A stretch of DNA of 64,000 nucleotides from positions 1,951,001-2,015,000 of the forward strand of contig NC_019701.1 of the NCBI RefSeq assembly GCF_000317065.1, written 5' to 3'. Below, in pieces: positions 7,308-16,385 of this stretch (position 1 is its first letter; each line of letters opens with the position of its first letter). The notes beneath the pieces were generated by a model. That model worked only from the letters and a program-made list of their open reading frames with translations, was not told where the DNA came from and did no database searches. The stretch is from Pseudanabaena sp. PCC 7367 (GTDB taxonomy: Bacteria; Cyanobacteriota; Cyanobacteriia; Pseudanabaenales; Pseudanabaenaceae). The position numbers and the translations under genes are program-made.

Positions 7308-8960
7308 CTATTCTTCTGCCAACGCCCGATGAATGAACTGCACCACGATCGAACCTTCGCCCACTGCCGAAGCTACCCGCTTGGTGGAGCTACTCCGCAC
7401 ATCACCCACCGCATAGATGCGAGGACGACTGGTTTCAAATAGGGCTGGTTGGCGATCGAGTGGCCAATCTGCTAATTCCTCTTCGCTTAAATCATGGCCA
7501 GTTTTAACGAACCCTTTTTCATCCGTAGCGATCGCCTGATCCAGCCAATCCGTATTGGGTTTTGCACCAATGAAAATAAACAAATTAGGAACATCCATCA
7601 CCCAGCTTTCACCGGATTGGCGATTGCGGCAGGTAACTTGCTTGAGCTTGCCATCTGCCCCAGATAGTTCCGTAATTTCCGTATGGCAATGCAATTCAAT
7701 ATTTGGGGTTTCTTCAATCCGACGAATCAGATAGCGCGACATACTGTGGGAAAGGTCTTTGGATCTAATGAAGATATTTACTTTCCTGGCATGTTTAGAT
7801 AAAAATACCGCCGCCTGACCCGCCGAATTGCCACCCCCCACCACGATCACATCCTGTTGGGTACATAGCTGTGCCTCCATCGCCGTTGCCCCATAAAAGA
7901 TGCCCCGACCTTCATACTGAGTCAGGTTATCCAGTGGCAATTTGCGATATTTGGCTCCCGACGCGATCACAACTGACCTGGTGATAATTTTGCGATCGCC
8001 ACTCACTTCTACTTCATAGAGCGGGAAGCGACAGGTTAATGATTTTGCGCAAACTGGGGTAGCAATATTCGCACCAAACTTTTGGGCTTGCATATAGGCA
8101 CGTTCCGCCAGATCTCGCCCAGAAATGCCAGTGGGGAAACCCAGATAGTTTTCGATTTTGGAACTTGTACCCGCCTGGCCACCGGGGCCTTCTGCATCGA
8201 TCGCGGTTACCTTCAGCCCTTCGGAGGCCGCATATACCGAAGCCGCCAAGCCAGCAGGACCCGCACCAATCACCAGTACATCATTTACTTCTTGATCCAG
8301 GACATTAAACCCTAGCCCCGTGGCGATCGCCTCGTTGGGTGGGTTTTTATATACATTCCGATTGCGATAGAGAATAATTGGTGTTTCATCTGGCTTGACC
8401 CCAAAACTTTCCAGAATTTGATACACCCCTTCATCAGCATCAATATCAACCCACATATAGGGTTGGCCGTTTTTAGATAAAAATTCTTTGATCCTGAAGG
8501 TGTCCTGGGAAAAGCGTGAGCCAATCACCTTCACTGGTGAAAGTTGGCTGGCGGTCAGGGCAGTGCGTCGGATCAAGAAGGTGCGCAGAATTAAATCGCT
8601 TAGCTCCGAATTCTCTACAACCACCCGTTGCAGCTTTTGGGGCGTAATCCGAATTACTTTGGTTTTACCCACTGCTTGAGCATAGATAACGGCGGCACGA
8701 GTTGAGAGCATATCCGTATCGCCAGTAAACTCACCGGGCATGTGTCTGGTAATTTGGACTGGTTTGTCACCCTCTGCGCCTGCATGTTGCAGAATATCGA
8801 TCGCCCCTTCTAAAACCACAAAGAAGTCAAAGACCTGATCGCCCTCTTCAAATAAAATTGCACCATCGGTAAATTCTTCTTCGATCCCATAGCTCCTGAG
8901 TGCATCTATTTGGGCAGGAGTAAGAACCGGAAAAGCTTCATCGGGACCAATTCTTGTCAT
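7308..8960 (-). CDS. Cyclic-nucleotide-binding domain fused to thioredoxin-reductase-like FAD/NAD oxidoreductase
   Basis: 550 aa in three parts. Residues about 20-135 form a cNMP-binding beta-barrel ('ILFEEGDQVFDFFVVLEGAIDI'...'HMPGEFTGDTDML'). Residues about 140-225 form a thioredoxin/glutaredoxin-like fold. Residues about 228-550 form a TrxR-like module with FAD motif 'VLVIGAGPAGLAAS' and NAD(P) motif 'VIVVGGGNSAGQAAVFL'. The CxxC of thioredoxin reductase is replaced ('GIFYGATAMEAQLC'), and the glutaredoxin-like part has 'SRFSQDTF' where a CxxC would be. It should bind FAD and pyridine nucleotide but cannot use the normal dithiol relay; a diaphorase or sensor role is possible. Single gene. 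Confidence 0.85.
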   Translation of the reverse strand: MTRIGPDEAFPVLTPAQIDALRSYGIEEEFTDGAILFEEGDQVFDFFVVLEGAIDILQHAGAEGDKPVQITRHMPGEFTGDTDMLSTRAAVIYAQAVGKTKVIRITPQKLQRVVVENSELSDLILRTFLIRRTALTASQLSPVKVIGSRFSQDTFRIKEFLSKNGQPYMWVDIDADEGVYQILESFGVKPDETPIILYRNRNVYKNPPNEAIATGLGFNVLDQEVNDVLVIGAGPAGLAASVYAASEGLKVTAIDAEGPGGQAGTSSKIENYLGFPTGISGRDLAERAYMQAQKFGANIATPVCAKSLTCRFPLYEVEVSGDRKIITRSVVIASGAKYRKLPLDNLTQYEGRGIFYGATAMEAQLCTQQDVIVVGGGNSAGQAAVFLSKHARKVNIFIRSKDLSHSMSRYLIRRIEETPNIELHCHTEITELSGADGKLKQVTCRNRQSGESWVMDVPNLFIFIGAKPNTDWLDQAIATDEKGFVKTGHDLSEEELADWPLDRQPALFETSRPRIYAVGDVRSSSTKRVASAVGEGSIVVQFIHRALAEE

Positions 8961-9285
8961 TTTTTATAGTTCTCAAGCTATCTAATAAAGAGCTGGATCA
9001 GTAACTGGACTAATAATTTAGCTATTGCAATGGGAATTCTTTTACCAACATGGCGATCGAAATAGTCACAATATTGCTGGTTATTCTGTTTATATAGATC
9101 TGATTACATAGATCTCGCATCATAACTTGTTTGGCACAGCAATAGCTCTAACTGGATTGTTTCAAGATGCTATTTATAAACATATAAACATAAGTTAAGC
9201 TTAGCTCCCAGGCGATCTAACCTTGATCCTATGGCAAGATTGTTTAGATCCCTAATTAAATTATTTTAAATCACTGGCAATCGAT
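8961..9285. other. Intergenic, divergent promoters
   Basis: Lies between the divergent cNMP/TrxR-like gene and the hypothetical gene at 9286. AT-rich. A direct repeat ATAGATCT occurs twice within about 25 bp (around 9095-9118). No RNA gene or ORF was recognised. Confidence 0.5.
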
Positions 9286-9816
9286 ATGTCATTTGCTGCT
9301 GAGCTGGAGCTAACCAATCCACCGAGTTTTCCTGATGCGATCGCCCATACTGAAAAACTGCTCAGTCATAGCGATCGGTTAACGGATCTGGAGCTAGAAA
9401 AGCTGCTTATCAATTTATTGCAAACAAGTAATGGGTCGCGTGGCTTTTTTGTTTGCTATCTGACGGGTAATTGGCAACTTGCTGATCATCCCAACCAGCC
9501 GATTGTTAACGCATTGACAACTTGCGCTGATTCGATCGCGGAGCTATTAGTTAAAAATCTGGCCATGTCTACGGCGATGGCAATTACGCACCAGCACCAG
9601 GGCAGCCATGAACAAGCCACGGGCTCTGAACAGGTGGCCAGACGATCGCTCCATTTAATCAAGCTGCTGAATCTACCAACGATCGCTCAAATCGCTACCC
9701 AACTGCATCGATCGGCAACTAGTGGTGACGGTGATTATGCTAGTTTTCTCGACAAGTGGGGCTATGATCAAGAGCAGCGCAAGGCGATCGCAGTCAGCCT
9801 GGAAATGGTCGAATAG
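9286..9816 (+). CDS. Hypothetical protein, 176 aa
   Basis: Not recognised. Soluble and mostly helical, with no membrane segment or signal. Features are 'NGSRGFFVCYLTGNWQLADHPNQPIVNALTTCADSIAELLVKNLAMSTAMAITH' in the middle and a C-terminal 'DYASFLDKWGYDQEQRKAIAVSLEMVE' end. Codon use and CGATCG motifs match the host, so this is probably a lineage-conserved gene. The next gene starts about 60 bp downstream on the same strand. Confidence 0.65.
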   Translation: MSFAAELELTNPPSFPDAIAHTEKLLSHSDRLTDLELEKLLINLLQTSNGSRGFFVCYLTGNWQLADHPNQPIVNALTTCADSIAELLVKNLAMSTAMAITHQHQGSHEQATGSEQVARRSLHLIKLLNLPTIAQIATQLHRSATSGDGDYASFLDKWGYDQEQRKAIAVSLEMVE

Positions 9817-9877
9817 CTATTAATAACTTGTAATAACTAAAGGATTGAATGGGGCACATTTTCTATATCATTTAGCC

Positions 9878-10246
9878 ATGACTAATATTGAAACCTTTGC
9901 CGCCGTGTTCGATCGCCTCAAGCAAATCGCCCAGCGCTATGCCGACAAGTTAATTGTGTCTAAGGATAGCCCTGGTAATTATTATCTCGACACCAATTAC
10001 ATCCGAGATAACGAAAGAGCCTTATTTTTTGGTGCGGTACAGGTCAAGAAGTATTATGTCAGCTATCACCTGATGCCGTTGTATGTGTTTCCAGAATTGA
10101 AGGAAACAATCTCGCCACAGCTAAAAAAACGAATGCAGGGGAAGGCTTGTTTTAATTTTAGAAGCGTGAATGAGGAGTTGTTTAAGGAATTAGCCGAGCT
10201 AAGCGATCGGGGCTTGGCTAAGTATCAGGAGGCTGGTTATATCTAG
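9878..10246 (+). CDS. DUF1801/YdhG-like hypothetical protein
   Basis: 122 aa using the ATG at 9878; a TTG at 9845 would add 11 unlikely residues (NGAHFLYHLAM). The core 'GAVQVKKYYVSYHLMPLYVFPELKETISPQLKKRMQGKACFNF' resembles the small YdhG/DUF1801 fold found in bacterial and phage-host proteins of unknown function ('LKKRxQGKxCFNF' ending). Cytoplasmic. It follows the 9286 gene closely and may share its transcript. Confidence 0.6.
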   Translation: MTNIETFAAVFDRLKQIAQRYADKLIVSKDSPGNYYLDTNYIRDNERALFFGAVQVKKYYVSYHLMPLYVFPELKETISPQLKKRMQGKACFNFRSVNEELFKELAELSDRGLAKYQEAGYI

Positions 10247-10321
10247 CTCTAAACCCTACTGGGATAAACACTCTACTACCAACAGTAGTTTTCGTAGAAG
10301 GCAACAATTTTCCTGTATCTA

Positions 10322-10864
10322 ATGATAAAAGCAGTGAAAAACATAAAAGAATCTTATAAAACAATAGCCTTGAGTGATCCTGATTATGAAAGACTAATCG
10401 TAGAAATAGAAATCAATGATTATTTTGTGGCTTTACTGACTCAAGAAGAAGGACCTATAAAAATTGGATTTCCTGCTGGTGTTGATGCAAGTGGGGAAAG
10501 TTTTACATATATAGAATTCGATATAGCTTCATTCCCAAAGATAGTAGAGCAAGCAAGGAATTACTTGCTTTATCAAGCTCAGCTACAAGACCATTACCAT
10601 TCAAAAATAATAGAAACAACGGAAGAAGGCCATCACATACAAATATATGATCACTCTATTTATGATCAGTATGTTACAAAAATCACTATAGAGGCTGACT
10701 ACTATATGTCACTGATAATGCAAGAAGAAACACGAACACCTAGCGAAATAAAAATAGAATTGCCGGTGACTCGCGGTAGAGGCAATTTTGCCCGTCAGAA
10801 AATTGATTTAGATTCTTTTTTGGAAATTATAGAACTAGCGAGGAAACATTTAGTTGGGGAATAG
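10322..10864 (+). CDS. Hypothetical protein with two tandem related domains
   Basis: 180 aa, family not recognised. Residues about 22-85 ('YERLIVEIEINDYFVALLTQEEG'...'FDIASFPKIVEQARNYLL') and about 110-177 ('YDQYVTKITIEADYYMSLIMQEET'...'IDLDSFLEIIELARKHLV') align with each other, so the protein is an internal duplication of a roughly 65-residue alpha/beta unit. The gene is AT-rich and without CGATCG motifs, unlike its neighbours, which points to transfer. Such tandem-domain proteins are sometimes immunity or inhibitor proteins, but no toxin partner is visible here. Confidence 0.6.
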   Translation: MIKAVKNIKESYKTIALSDPDYERLIVEIEINDYFVALLTQEEGPIKIGFPAGVDASGESFTYIEFDIASFPKIVEQARNYLLYQAQLQDHYHSKIIETTEEGHHIQIYDHSIYDQYVTKITIEADYYMSLIMQEETRTPSEIKIELPVTRGRGNFARQKIDLDSFLEIIELARKHLVGE

Positions 10865-10893
10865 TAACCCGATGCTTTTGACCTAGTTCACTA

Positions 10894-11385
10894 TTATCTA
10901 GTTGCTAATTGTCGGGACAGCTTCGATGCCTTGGCTTGATAGGCGGCTCTGGTTCCTAATACAAACCTTTCGCCTCTAAACCAGCGATATAGATCGTAAA
11001 CGTCTAGCAGCAGGCAAATCCCCAGGGAAACTTCAAGCAACATAGCCCAGATAAAGAATAAGGGGCGATCGCTATAGGTTAGTTTTGCACCAACCAGGTC
11101 AGTCAAAAACCGTAGCTCTAAGTAGATTAGCAAAGGAATCCAGGGGATCAGATGGCCAATTCCCAAAAGCCGCACCAGGCCACCATAGTAATAGGCGATC
11201 GCCACAATGATGCCAAATGCTGGGATCAGGCTAAGCAAAGTATATTGAGCGATCGGATCAAACAGAAAGAAGGCCGCACTCCAGAGCACCAGATTTAACC
11301 AGATTAACCAAACTTTGACCCAGGTTTTCATAGACAGCCAGGAATAACCAATCTGCGCCCATTTATTATTTTTATTAGTAATCAT
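10894..11385 (-). CDS. Hypothetical membrane protein, about four helices
   Basis: 163 aa inner-membrane protein. Hydrophobic segments are at about 23-42, 48-72, 80-95 and 110-132, and the C-terminal tail is basic ('RWFRGERFVLGTRAAYQAKASKLSRQ'). No named family. It is transcribed divergently from a MarR regulator across 118 bp that contain a palindromic operator, so it is the likely target of that regulator. Confidence 0.65.
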   Translation of the reverse strand: MITNKNNKWAQIGYSWLSMKTWVKVWLIWLNLVLWSAAFFLFDPIAQYTLLSLIPAFGIIVAIAYYYGGLVRLLGIGHLIPWIPLLIYLELRFLTDLVGAKLTYSDRPLFFIWAMLLEVSLGICLLLDVYDLYRWFRGERFVLGTRAAYQAKASKLSRQLATR

Positions 11386-11408
11386 GTTAGTTTTTTCCTT
11401 AAGCTAGT

Positions 11409-11476
11409 TTAGTCAAGTAAGTTTATAGTCAAGTCAATTGACTAAATCATAATTCTATCTGCTAACTTGGTCAAGT
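11409..11476. promoter_or_regulatory. Probable MarR operator region
   Basis: The 19-bp inverted repeat TAGTCAAGTCAATTGACTA covers 11426-11444 (7-bp arms, 5-bp spacer). The same half-site recurs as TTAGTCAAGT at 11409-11418 and TTGGTCAAGT at 11467-11476. The arrangement between a marR gene and its divergent neighbour is the classical layout for autoregulation plus repression of the membrane protein. Confidence 0.6.
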
Positions 11477-11503
11477 GGCTTTACTAAGCGCTACTAAGAT
11501 TAA

Positions 11504-11971
11504 ATGCAACAGCAAGATGTAATTCAAAAATTCCAGGAATTTGTGGCCACGGAAGGTGAAACCCTGGGGCGGCTCTTGGTATGGGCAGAGCAGCGGGTAA
11601 TGCAAAAAATCCTGCAACGGTTGCATGAGCTGGGCTATGCCGATACTTCGCTGTCAGAGCTTGGCCTGATGCAACAAATTTGCCTGGTGGGGATGCGCCA
11701 AAATGATCTCGCTCACCAGATGAAAATGTCTAAGCAGGCTGTGGGTCAACTGCTAGATAGCCTGGAGCGTAAACAACTTGTGACCCGATCGCCCGACCCC
11801 AACGATCGCCGCGCCAAGGTGATCGCCTACACGCCAACTGGCTATCAATTTATTGCCGATACGATCGATGCCACGCTGGCAGTGGAACAGGAGATCGCTG
11901 AATTATTGGGTAAAGAAGCTTATATGGGTTTAAAAAATAGTTTGCTGCTTTTAAACGAGGAGTTGGATTAG
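11504..11971 (+). CDS. MarR family transcriptional regulator
   Basis: 155 aa winged-helix dimeric regulator. The helix-turn-helix is 'QNDLAHQMKMSKQAVGQLLDSLERKQLVTRSPDPNDRRAKVIAYTPTG' (about 66-112), where 'DPNDRRAK' is the wing signature. The C-terminal helices carry the dimer interface. MarR proteins normally repress a neighbouring gene and release DNA on binding a small phenolic or oxidant. Here the neighbour is the divergent four-helix membrane protein. Confidence 0.9.
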   Translation: MQQQDVIQKFQEFVATEGETLGRLLVWAEQRVMQKILQRLHELGYADTSLSELGLMQQICLVGMRQNDLAHQMKMSKQAVGQLLDSLERKQLVTRSPDPNDRRAKVIAYTPTGYQFIADTIDATLAVEQEIAELLGKEAYMGLKNSLLLLNEELD

Positions 11972-12029
11972 AGGAATTTATACTTTGATTCAGTATAATA
12001 GTATAAATAATTCACAGGGTTGATCAACT

Positions 12030-12779
12030 ATGCAGAAACCTAGAAATTCATATAAAGATTCATCCTTTGCCGATTTTTATGACCTTATTATTGAGCGATT
12101 AGGTAGAGGCCGCTGGGACTCTGAAGCGGTGAGGCTTTTGGCAAAGAAATTTGGGGATCCAATTTTAGAGATAGGGTGTGGAACTGGGCTTAAGCTCTTG
12201 CCACTCGCAAAGACAGGATACATAACAGTAGGTTTGGATAACTCCTCTGAGATGCTAAGGGTTTTTCAGGAAAAGCTTGAAACCTATGATTCGAGAGTAA
12301 AAAAGCGTGTTTGCACTATATTAGGGGAAATGACCAATCCTCTAGTGAACCAGAAGCATTTTCGACTAATTATTCTTCCTGGTAGCCAATTTTTACATCT
12401 TTGTTCATCAGAAGAACGCCTTTCCTGTTTGCAAAGTATTTATCAGATGCTTGATGACAATGGAGTAGTTTATATTGCAAATTCCAATTTAGCAGAAAAG
12501 CCTGTATATGATTGGGTAGATCAAGCAGGGAAAGCTGAAGGTAACTGGATTTTACAAGCTAGGCGTGCATTAAATAATGGTGCTTATCAGGAAGATTTTC
12601 GGATCACATCAAGGATAGATACAGCGATAGAGTATTTATTTTGCTGGCGCTTATACCCTATTGAAGATATACAAATGAGAAGCTTGCTCGATGAAGCCAA
12701 TCTACAATGTATTACGACCCCATCTGATTTACCTCAAAGACTAAATTCTAATATTTACTTATGTCAGAAAGCTACCTAG
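12030..12779 (+). CDS. Class I SAM-dependent methyltransferase
   Basis: 249 aa Rossmann-type methyltransferase. Motif I is 'ILEIGCGTG' (45-53), followed by an acidic 'VGLDNSSEML' (motif II), 'FRLIILPGSQFLHL' (motif IV region) and 'LDDNGVVYIANSN' (motif V/VI). The substrate is unknown; small-molecule methylation is most likely. The gene is AT-rich with no CGATCG, in contrast to the adjacent ccsB and marR, so recent acquisition is possible. Confidence 0.8.
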   Translation: MQKPRNSYKDSSFADFYDLIIERLGRGRWDSEAVRLLAKKFGDPILEIGCGTGLKLLPLAKTGYITVGLDNSSEMLRVFQEKLETYDSRVKKRVCTILGEMTNPLVNQKHFRLIILPGSQFLHLCSSEERLSCLQSIYQMLDDNGVVYIANSNLAEKPVYDWVDQAGKAEGNWILQARRALNNGAYQEDFRITSRIDTAIEYLFCWRLYPIEDIQMRSLLDEANLQCITTPSDLPQRLNSNIYLCQKAT

Positions 12780-12941
12780 CTTGAATTTTCTAATAAATAA
12801 AAGTGATTCTGAAGGCATGGGAATTTTAATTATTTATTGCATTTACTCAAAAGACATTGAAGCATTGGTTAGAATTTAATAAATAAAGGATCAGTCGAAG
12901 TCAAAATTCAGCTATTTTCTATATTTTTATATTCATAAATT

Positions 12942-14291
12942 GTGAATTCAACCCTGCTCCTCAAAAAACTCTATAAACGCAACCTGCAACCAGTTCTCAC
13001 CGATCTCAAATTTGCGATCGCGTTGCTTTTAATCATTGCCCTGTTTAGCATTACTGGTACTGTGATTGAGCAGGGCGAAACCCTGGATTTTTATGAAGCC
13101 AACTACCCACTCCATCCAGCTTTATTTGGCTTCCTCAGCTATAAAGTAATCTTGGCGATTGGCCTCAATCATGTTTATAGTACCTGGTGGTTTTTATCGA
13201 TTCTGGTGCTGTTTGGCACTAGTTTGATCGCCTGTACCTTTTCGCGGCAACTGCCGATGCTGAAGGTGGCCAGACGCTGGAGCCACTACACCAGAGCCAA
13301 GAGCTTTGAGAAATTACCCCTAAGCACTGCCCTGGAGGGGCGATCGCTCGATCAACTTGCGCCAGTGTTGGCACAAAAAGGTTATCGTCTGTTTCAAACT
13401 GATGACAAGCTCTATGCCCGTAAGGGTTTGGTGGGGCGGATTGGGCCGATTATTGTCCATGCCAGTATGATTTTGATTTTGCTAGGTGCGATCGGTGGAG
13501 CGCTAACTGGTTTTGTTGCCCAGGAAATGATCCCCAGTGGTCAGACTTTTGCAATTACGAACATCACTGAAGCGGGTATCTGGGCGAGACCCTGGCTGCC
13601 CAAGGATTGGCTGGTGCGGGTGAATCGATTCTGGATCGACTATACCCCTGGCGGCACGATCGATCAGTTTTATTCCGATCTCTCGGTACTGGATAAGGAT
13701 GGTAATGAAGTCGATCGTAAAACTATTCATGTCAATGAACCACTGCGCTATAAGGGCGTAACGCTATATCAAGCTAATTGGGATGTGGCGGCGATTAGGT
13801 TTCAGGTAAACCAGAGCCCAATCATCCAACTGCCCATGACCAAATTGCAGGACGTGAACAATAAGGCCAAAGCCTGGGGCACCTGGTTACCAACCAAACC
13901 AGACTTGAGCGCAGGGGTGACTCTGATTACGCCGGATTTGCAGGGCACTTTTTTAATCTATGGTACTGATGGCCAACTGATGGACACGATCCGGGTGGGC
14001 GGTAGCTCCGAGATTAATGGCGTGACGGTGAAGCTGAAGGATGTGATTGGTAGTACGGGTTTACAGATCAAGGCCGATCCCGGCGTGCCGATCGTCTATG
14101 CTGGGTTTGGTTTGCTGATGCTGGGGGTGGTGATGAGTTATGTCAGCTATTCCCAAATCTGGGCATTGCAGGTGGGCGATCGCCTCTATGTGGGTGGTAA
14201 GACTAACCGTGCCCAGGTAGGGTTTGAAGCTGAATTGTTGGAAATTATCGATCGGATGGCCGGCTCAACCCCTTCACTATCAGCGGTTTAG
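12942..14291 (+). CDS. ccsB: Cytochrome c biogenesis protein Ccs1/CcsB (ResB family)
   Basis: 449 aa thylakoid membrane protein that, with CcsA, delivers haem to apocytochromes c on the lumen side. ResB features are three N-terminal helices (about 21-41, 79-98, 165-188), a large lumenal domain ('[18 protein letters not shown]', '[19 protein letters not shown]') and a last helix near 385-405. A GTG start is used. No ccsA is adjacent. A convincing Rho-independent terminator lies 110 bp downstream. Confidence 0.9.
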   Translation: MNSTLLLKKLYKRNLQPVLTDLKFAIALLLIIALFSITGTVIEQGETLDFYEANYPLHPALFGFLSYKVILAIGLNHVYSTWWFLSILVLFGTSLIACTFSRQLPMLKVARRWSHYTRAKSFEKLPLSTALEGRSLDQLAPVLAQKGYRLFQTDDKLYARKGLVGRIGPIIVHASMILILLGAIGGALTGFVAQEMIPSGQTFAITNITEAGIWARPWLPKDWLVRVNRFWIDYTPGGTIDQFYSDLSVLDKDGNEVDRKTIHVNEPLRYKGVTLYQANWDVAAIRFQVNQSPIIQLPMTKLQDVNNKAKAWGTWLPTKPDLSAGVTLITPDLQGTFLIYGTDGQLMDTIRVGGSSEINGVTVKLKDVIGSTGLQIKADPGVPIVYAGFGLLMLGVVMSYVSYSQIWALQVGDRLYVGGKTNRAQVGFEAELLEIIDRMAGSTPSLSAV

Positions 14292-14400
14292 CTTCACGTC
14301 AGCCTGTTCACGTTGTTTTCACGGGTTCACTTTTAAAATATAAGGGCATCATGAAACAAGCTAATTCCCTTTTTCAGGGTGTATCCACATATTTAAAACC

Positions 14401-14446
14401 CACCTCACTGTGCTAGGTATTTTACTTAGAATGGCGAGGTGTTTTT
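14401..14446 (+). terminator. Rho-independent terminator of ccsB
   Basis: CACCTC (14401-14406) pairs with GAGGTG (14436-14441). Inside, CTAGGTA pairs with TACTTAG (7 bp, one G-T) around a TTT loop. TTTTT follows at 14442-14446. It has the correct orientation and distance for ccsB. Confidence 0.8.
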
Positions 14447-14564
14447 ATTGCTGTCTATTCCTGGTTTGCAATCCTTCGCATTCATGGTCAATGGCTCGAT
14501 CGCCCAGCATCTTAGTTTTTCCGCGCGTAACAAACCCTGCTGGCATTGCACTTGATCTGACGAC

Positions 14565-14960
14565 TTAGTCTAAGCCCAGCTTTCTACTTAAATTGCGATC
14601 GTAAATCGCCCTGTGCCAATCGTTGGCGGTTTTTAGTTGCTGTGGGTTAGTTCCTTTAACATCATATAAATCCGCATTATATAAATATGCCCCTTGCAAA
14701 AAAGCCCCCCGCAAGTCAGCACCGCGTAGATAAGCCCCCCGCAGATCCGCACCAATCAAATTCGCACCAGTTAAGTTTGCCCCCACCAAATTTGCACCAC
14801 TAAGATCAGCATCTTGCAAATCAGCTTGATATAGATCGCATCCCACACACACCTTATCTCGCACAAGTTTTTTGAAGTGGGCAGGATTTTCCGCCATTGT
14901 TGGCAACGGGGAACAGAGGCAAGCTGTGATAATTATGGTCGTCAGCGTAAATAATTTCAT
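14565..14960 (-). CDS. Exported pentapeptide-repeat protein
   Basis: 131 aa with a signal peptide (about 1-23, 'TIIITACLCSPLPTMA'), then a right-handed quadrilateral beta-helix of A(D/N)LxX repeats from about residue 43 to 97 (CDLYQADLQDADLSGANL...). Two cysteines just before the repeats ('VCVGCDL') could form a disulfide or bind a metal. Periplasmic or thylakoid-lumen location is inferred. The biochemical role of such proteins in cyanobacteria is largely unknown. Confidence 0.8.
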   Translation of the reverse strand: MKLFTLTTIIITACLCSPLPTMAENPAHFKKLVRDKVCVGCDLYQADLQDADLSGANLVGANLTGANLIGADLRGAYLRGADLRGAFLQGAYLYNADLYDVKGTNPQQLKTANDWHRAIYDRNLSRKLGLD

Positions 14961-15182
14961 GGCTTACCCCTTAAAACTTTTTAACTAATGCCTTGATCTA
15001 ATTATGGCAGGAATTACCTTAAATCATTTATTACGCTCTATTTTGAGGAGAAAGGAATTGCAATCGGTAGCGATCGTGGTGGGTTAAAGTTAAGCTGTGC
15101 CATAGTTTAGAAAACCCGATTGATTGCTTCGATTATCGTCCTAATTGGAATCCTCAGCAGACCAAAAGTGTTCGGCGAGCCA

Positions 15183-15551
15183 ATGCCAAGTCCTATTTTT
15201 TTCTTAACCATTCTTGCGATCGGACTTATTGTCGCCGGTCAAATACTCCTCAAAACTGGTGCTGATCATCTCGGTTCGCTCGATACCCTGAGTTTAATTG
15301 ACAAGATCTTGAAGATATCAACCCAACCTTACTTTATCTCTGGATTAGGGATTTGCGCGATCGGCTCTGTGCTATTCATTGTAATTTTGTACCGTAGTAA
15401 ACTCAGCACTCTTGCCCCCTTAATCGCAGTCAGCTATATCCTTTCCGTCCTTGCTGGTATTTTTATCTTTGGCGAAAGCGTCACCGGTCAAAAATGGCTG
15501 GGAATTTTGTGTATTGTGGCAGGAGTGGTGCTATTGATAACTGCACCCTGA
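15183..15551 (+). CDS. Small EamA/SMR-type transporter, four helices
   Basis: 122 aa starting at the ATG at 15183; a TTG at 15120 would add 21 residues. Four membrane segments (about 5-22, 50-70, 75-93, 99-118) with 'GQILLKTGADHLG' in the first loop and a final 'GESVTGQKWLGILCIVAGVVLL' match half-size DMT superfamily proteins (EmrE/ArnE-like). These act as homo- or heterodimers exporting cations or flipping lipid-linked sugars. Substrate unknown. Confidence 0.75.
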   Translation: MPSPIFFLTILAIGLIVAGQILLKTGADHLGSLDTLSLIDKILKISTQPYFISGLGICAIGSVLFIVILYRSKLSTLAPLIAVSYILSVLAGIFIFGESVTGQKWLGILCIVAGVVLLITAP

Positions 15552-15901
15552 GGCCTATGCATCAGAAAGCAAATAACAGTCAGGCTATTTCAAGTATGAT
15601 ATTAAATGAACAAATGATAACTAGCTTAATAATCCAAAAAGTTTGTTTTTGGTAATCATATAATTAAGTAATTAAGCTGAGGATGATTTGCTCAAAAGTC
15701 TTTTCAAGCAGATAGGGTATTTGTTCCAGAGGTCGATCGTATTCATAGCTAGATGTAGTAGATACAAGTAAATTATTTTCTCAGCTAATGCTTGAGCATT
15801 AAGGCAAGTAACTTATGCTTAGCAACTACGGTTTTAACCACAGTAAATAGGCAAAAAATTAATTTTGATCAGGTAATAGCACGGATCAGTAATGGAGATA
15901 T
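15552..15901. other. Intergenic, nothing recognised
   Basis: AT-rich spacer between the small transporter and the receiver gene. It contains short A/T runs and a GCTTGAGCATTAAGGC-like imperfect repeat near 15787. The only functional signal recognised is the GGAG at the 3' end that serves the GTG start of the receiver gene. Confidence 0.5.
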
Positions 15902-16291
15902 GTGGCTCTTATACTAGTTATTGATGATGACAGGATTGTATGTGAATTAATAGTTAAGACCCTGGACGCACAAGGTTTTAGGGCTGTGAGCGCAACTAGT
16001 GGCGAGATGGGGTTGCGCTTAGCTCAGCAACTCAAGCCGGATCTGGTGTTGTGCGATGTGGTCATGCCTACGATCGATGGCTATGAGGTGCTCGAAAAGT
16101 TACAGCAAGACCCAGAGACGATTGCGATCCCGTTCATTTTTCTGACTGCCCTGGATTCCAGCCAGGATATGCGCAAGGGTATGAACTTTGGTGCGGATGA
16201 CTATTTAACCAAACCGATCAGCCAGGAAATTTTGATTAAAGCAGTCAAAAGTCGCTTGATTCGCTACGGCAAGTATAAAGAAGTGAATTAA
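15902..16291 (+). CDS. Single-domain response regulator (CheY-like)
   Basis: 129 aa receiver without an output domain. Acidic pocket Asp8-Asp10, phosphoacceptor Asp52 in 'LCDVVMP', Thr82 and Lys104 ('YLTKPI') are all present, so it should be phosphorylated and act by protein contact or in a relay. A GTG start is preceded by GGAG. No histidine kinase gene is nearby. Confidence 0.9.
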   Translation: MALILVIDDDRIVCELIVKTLDAQGFRAVSATSGEMGLRLAQQLKPDLVLCDVVMPTIDGYEVLEKLQQDPETIAIPFIFLTALDSSQDMRKGMNFGADDYLTKPISQEILIKAVKSRLIRYGKYKEVN

Positions 16292-16385
16292 GTGGAGCCA
16301 AGGGTTGTGAGCCGATTCACGCTCTACTCAGACAAGTTTTTGCGGCAATGGTATGGGAATGGGAGCAAGGATTTTAGCAAATGGT

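Noticed and set aside
9845-9877. TTG start for the DUF1801-like gene
   Set aside because: The added residues are not protein-like for this family, and the ATG at 9878 starts the conserved domain.
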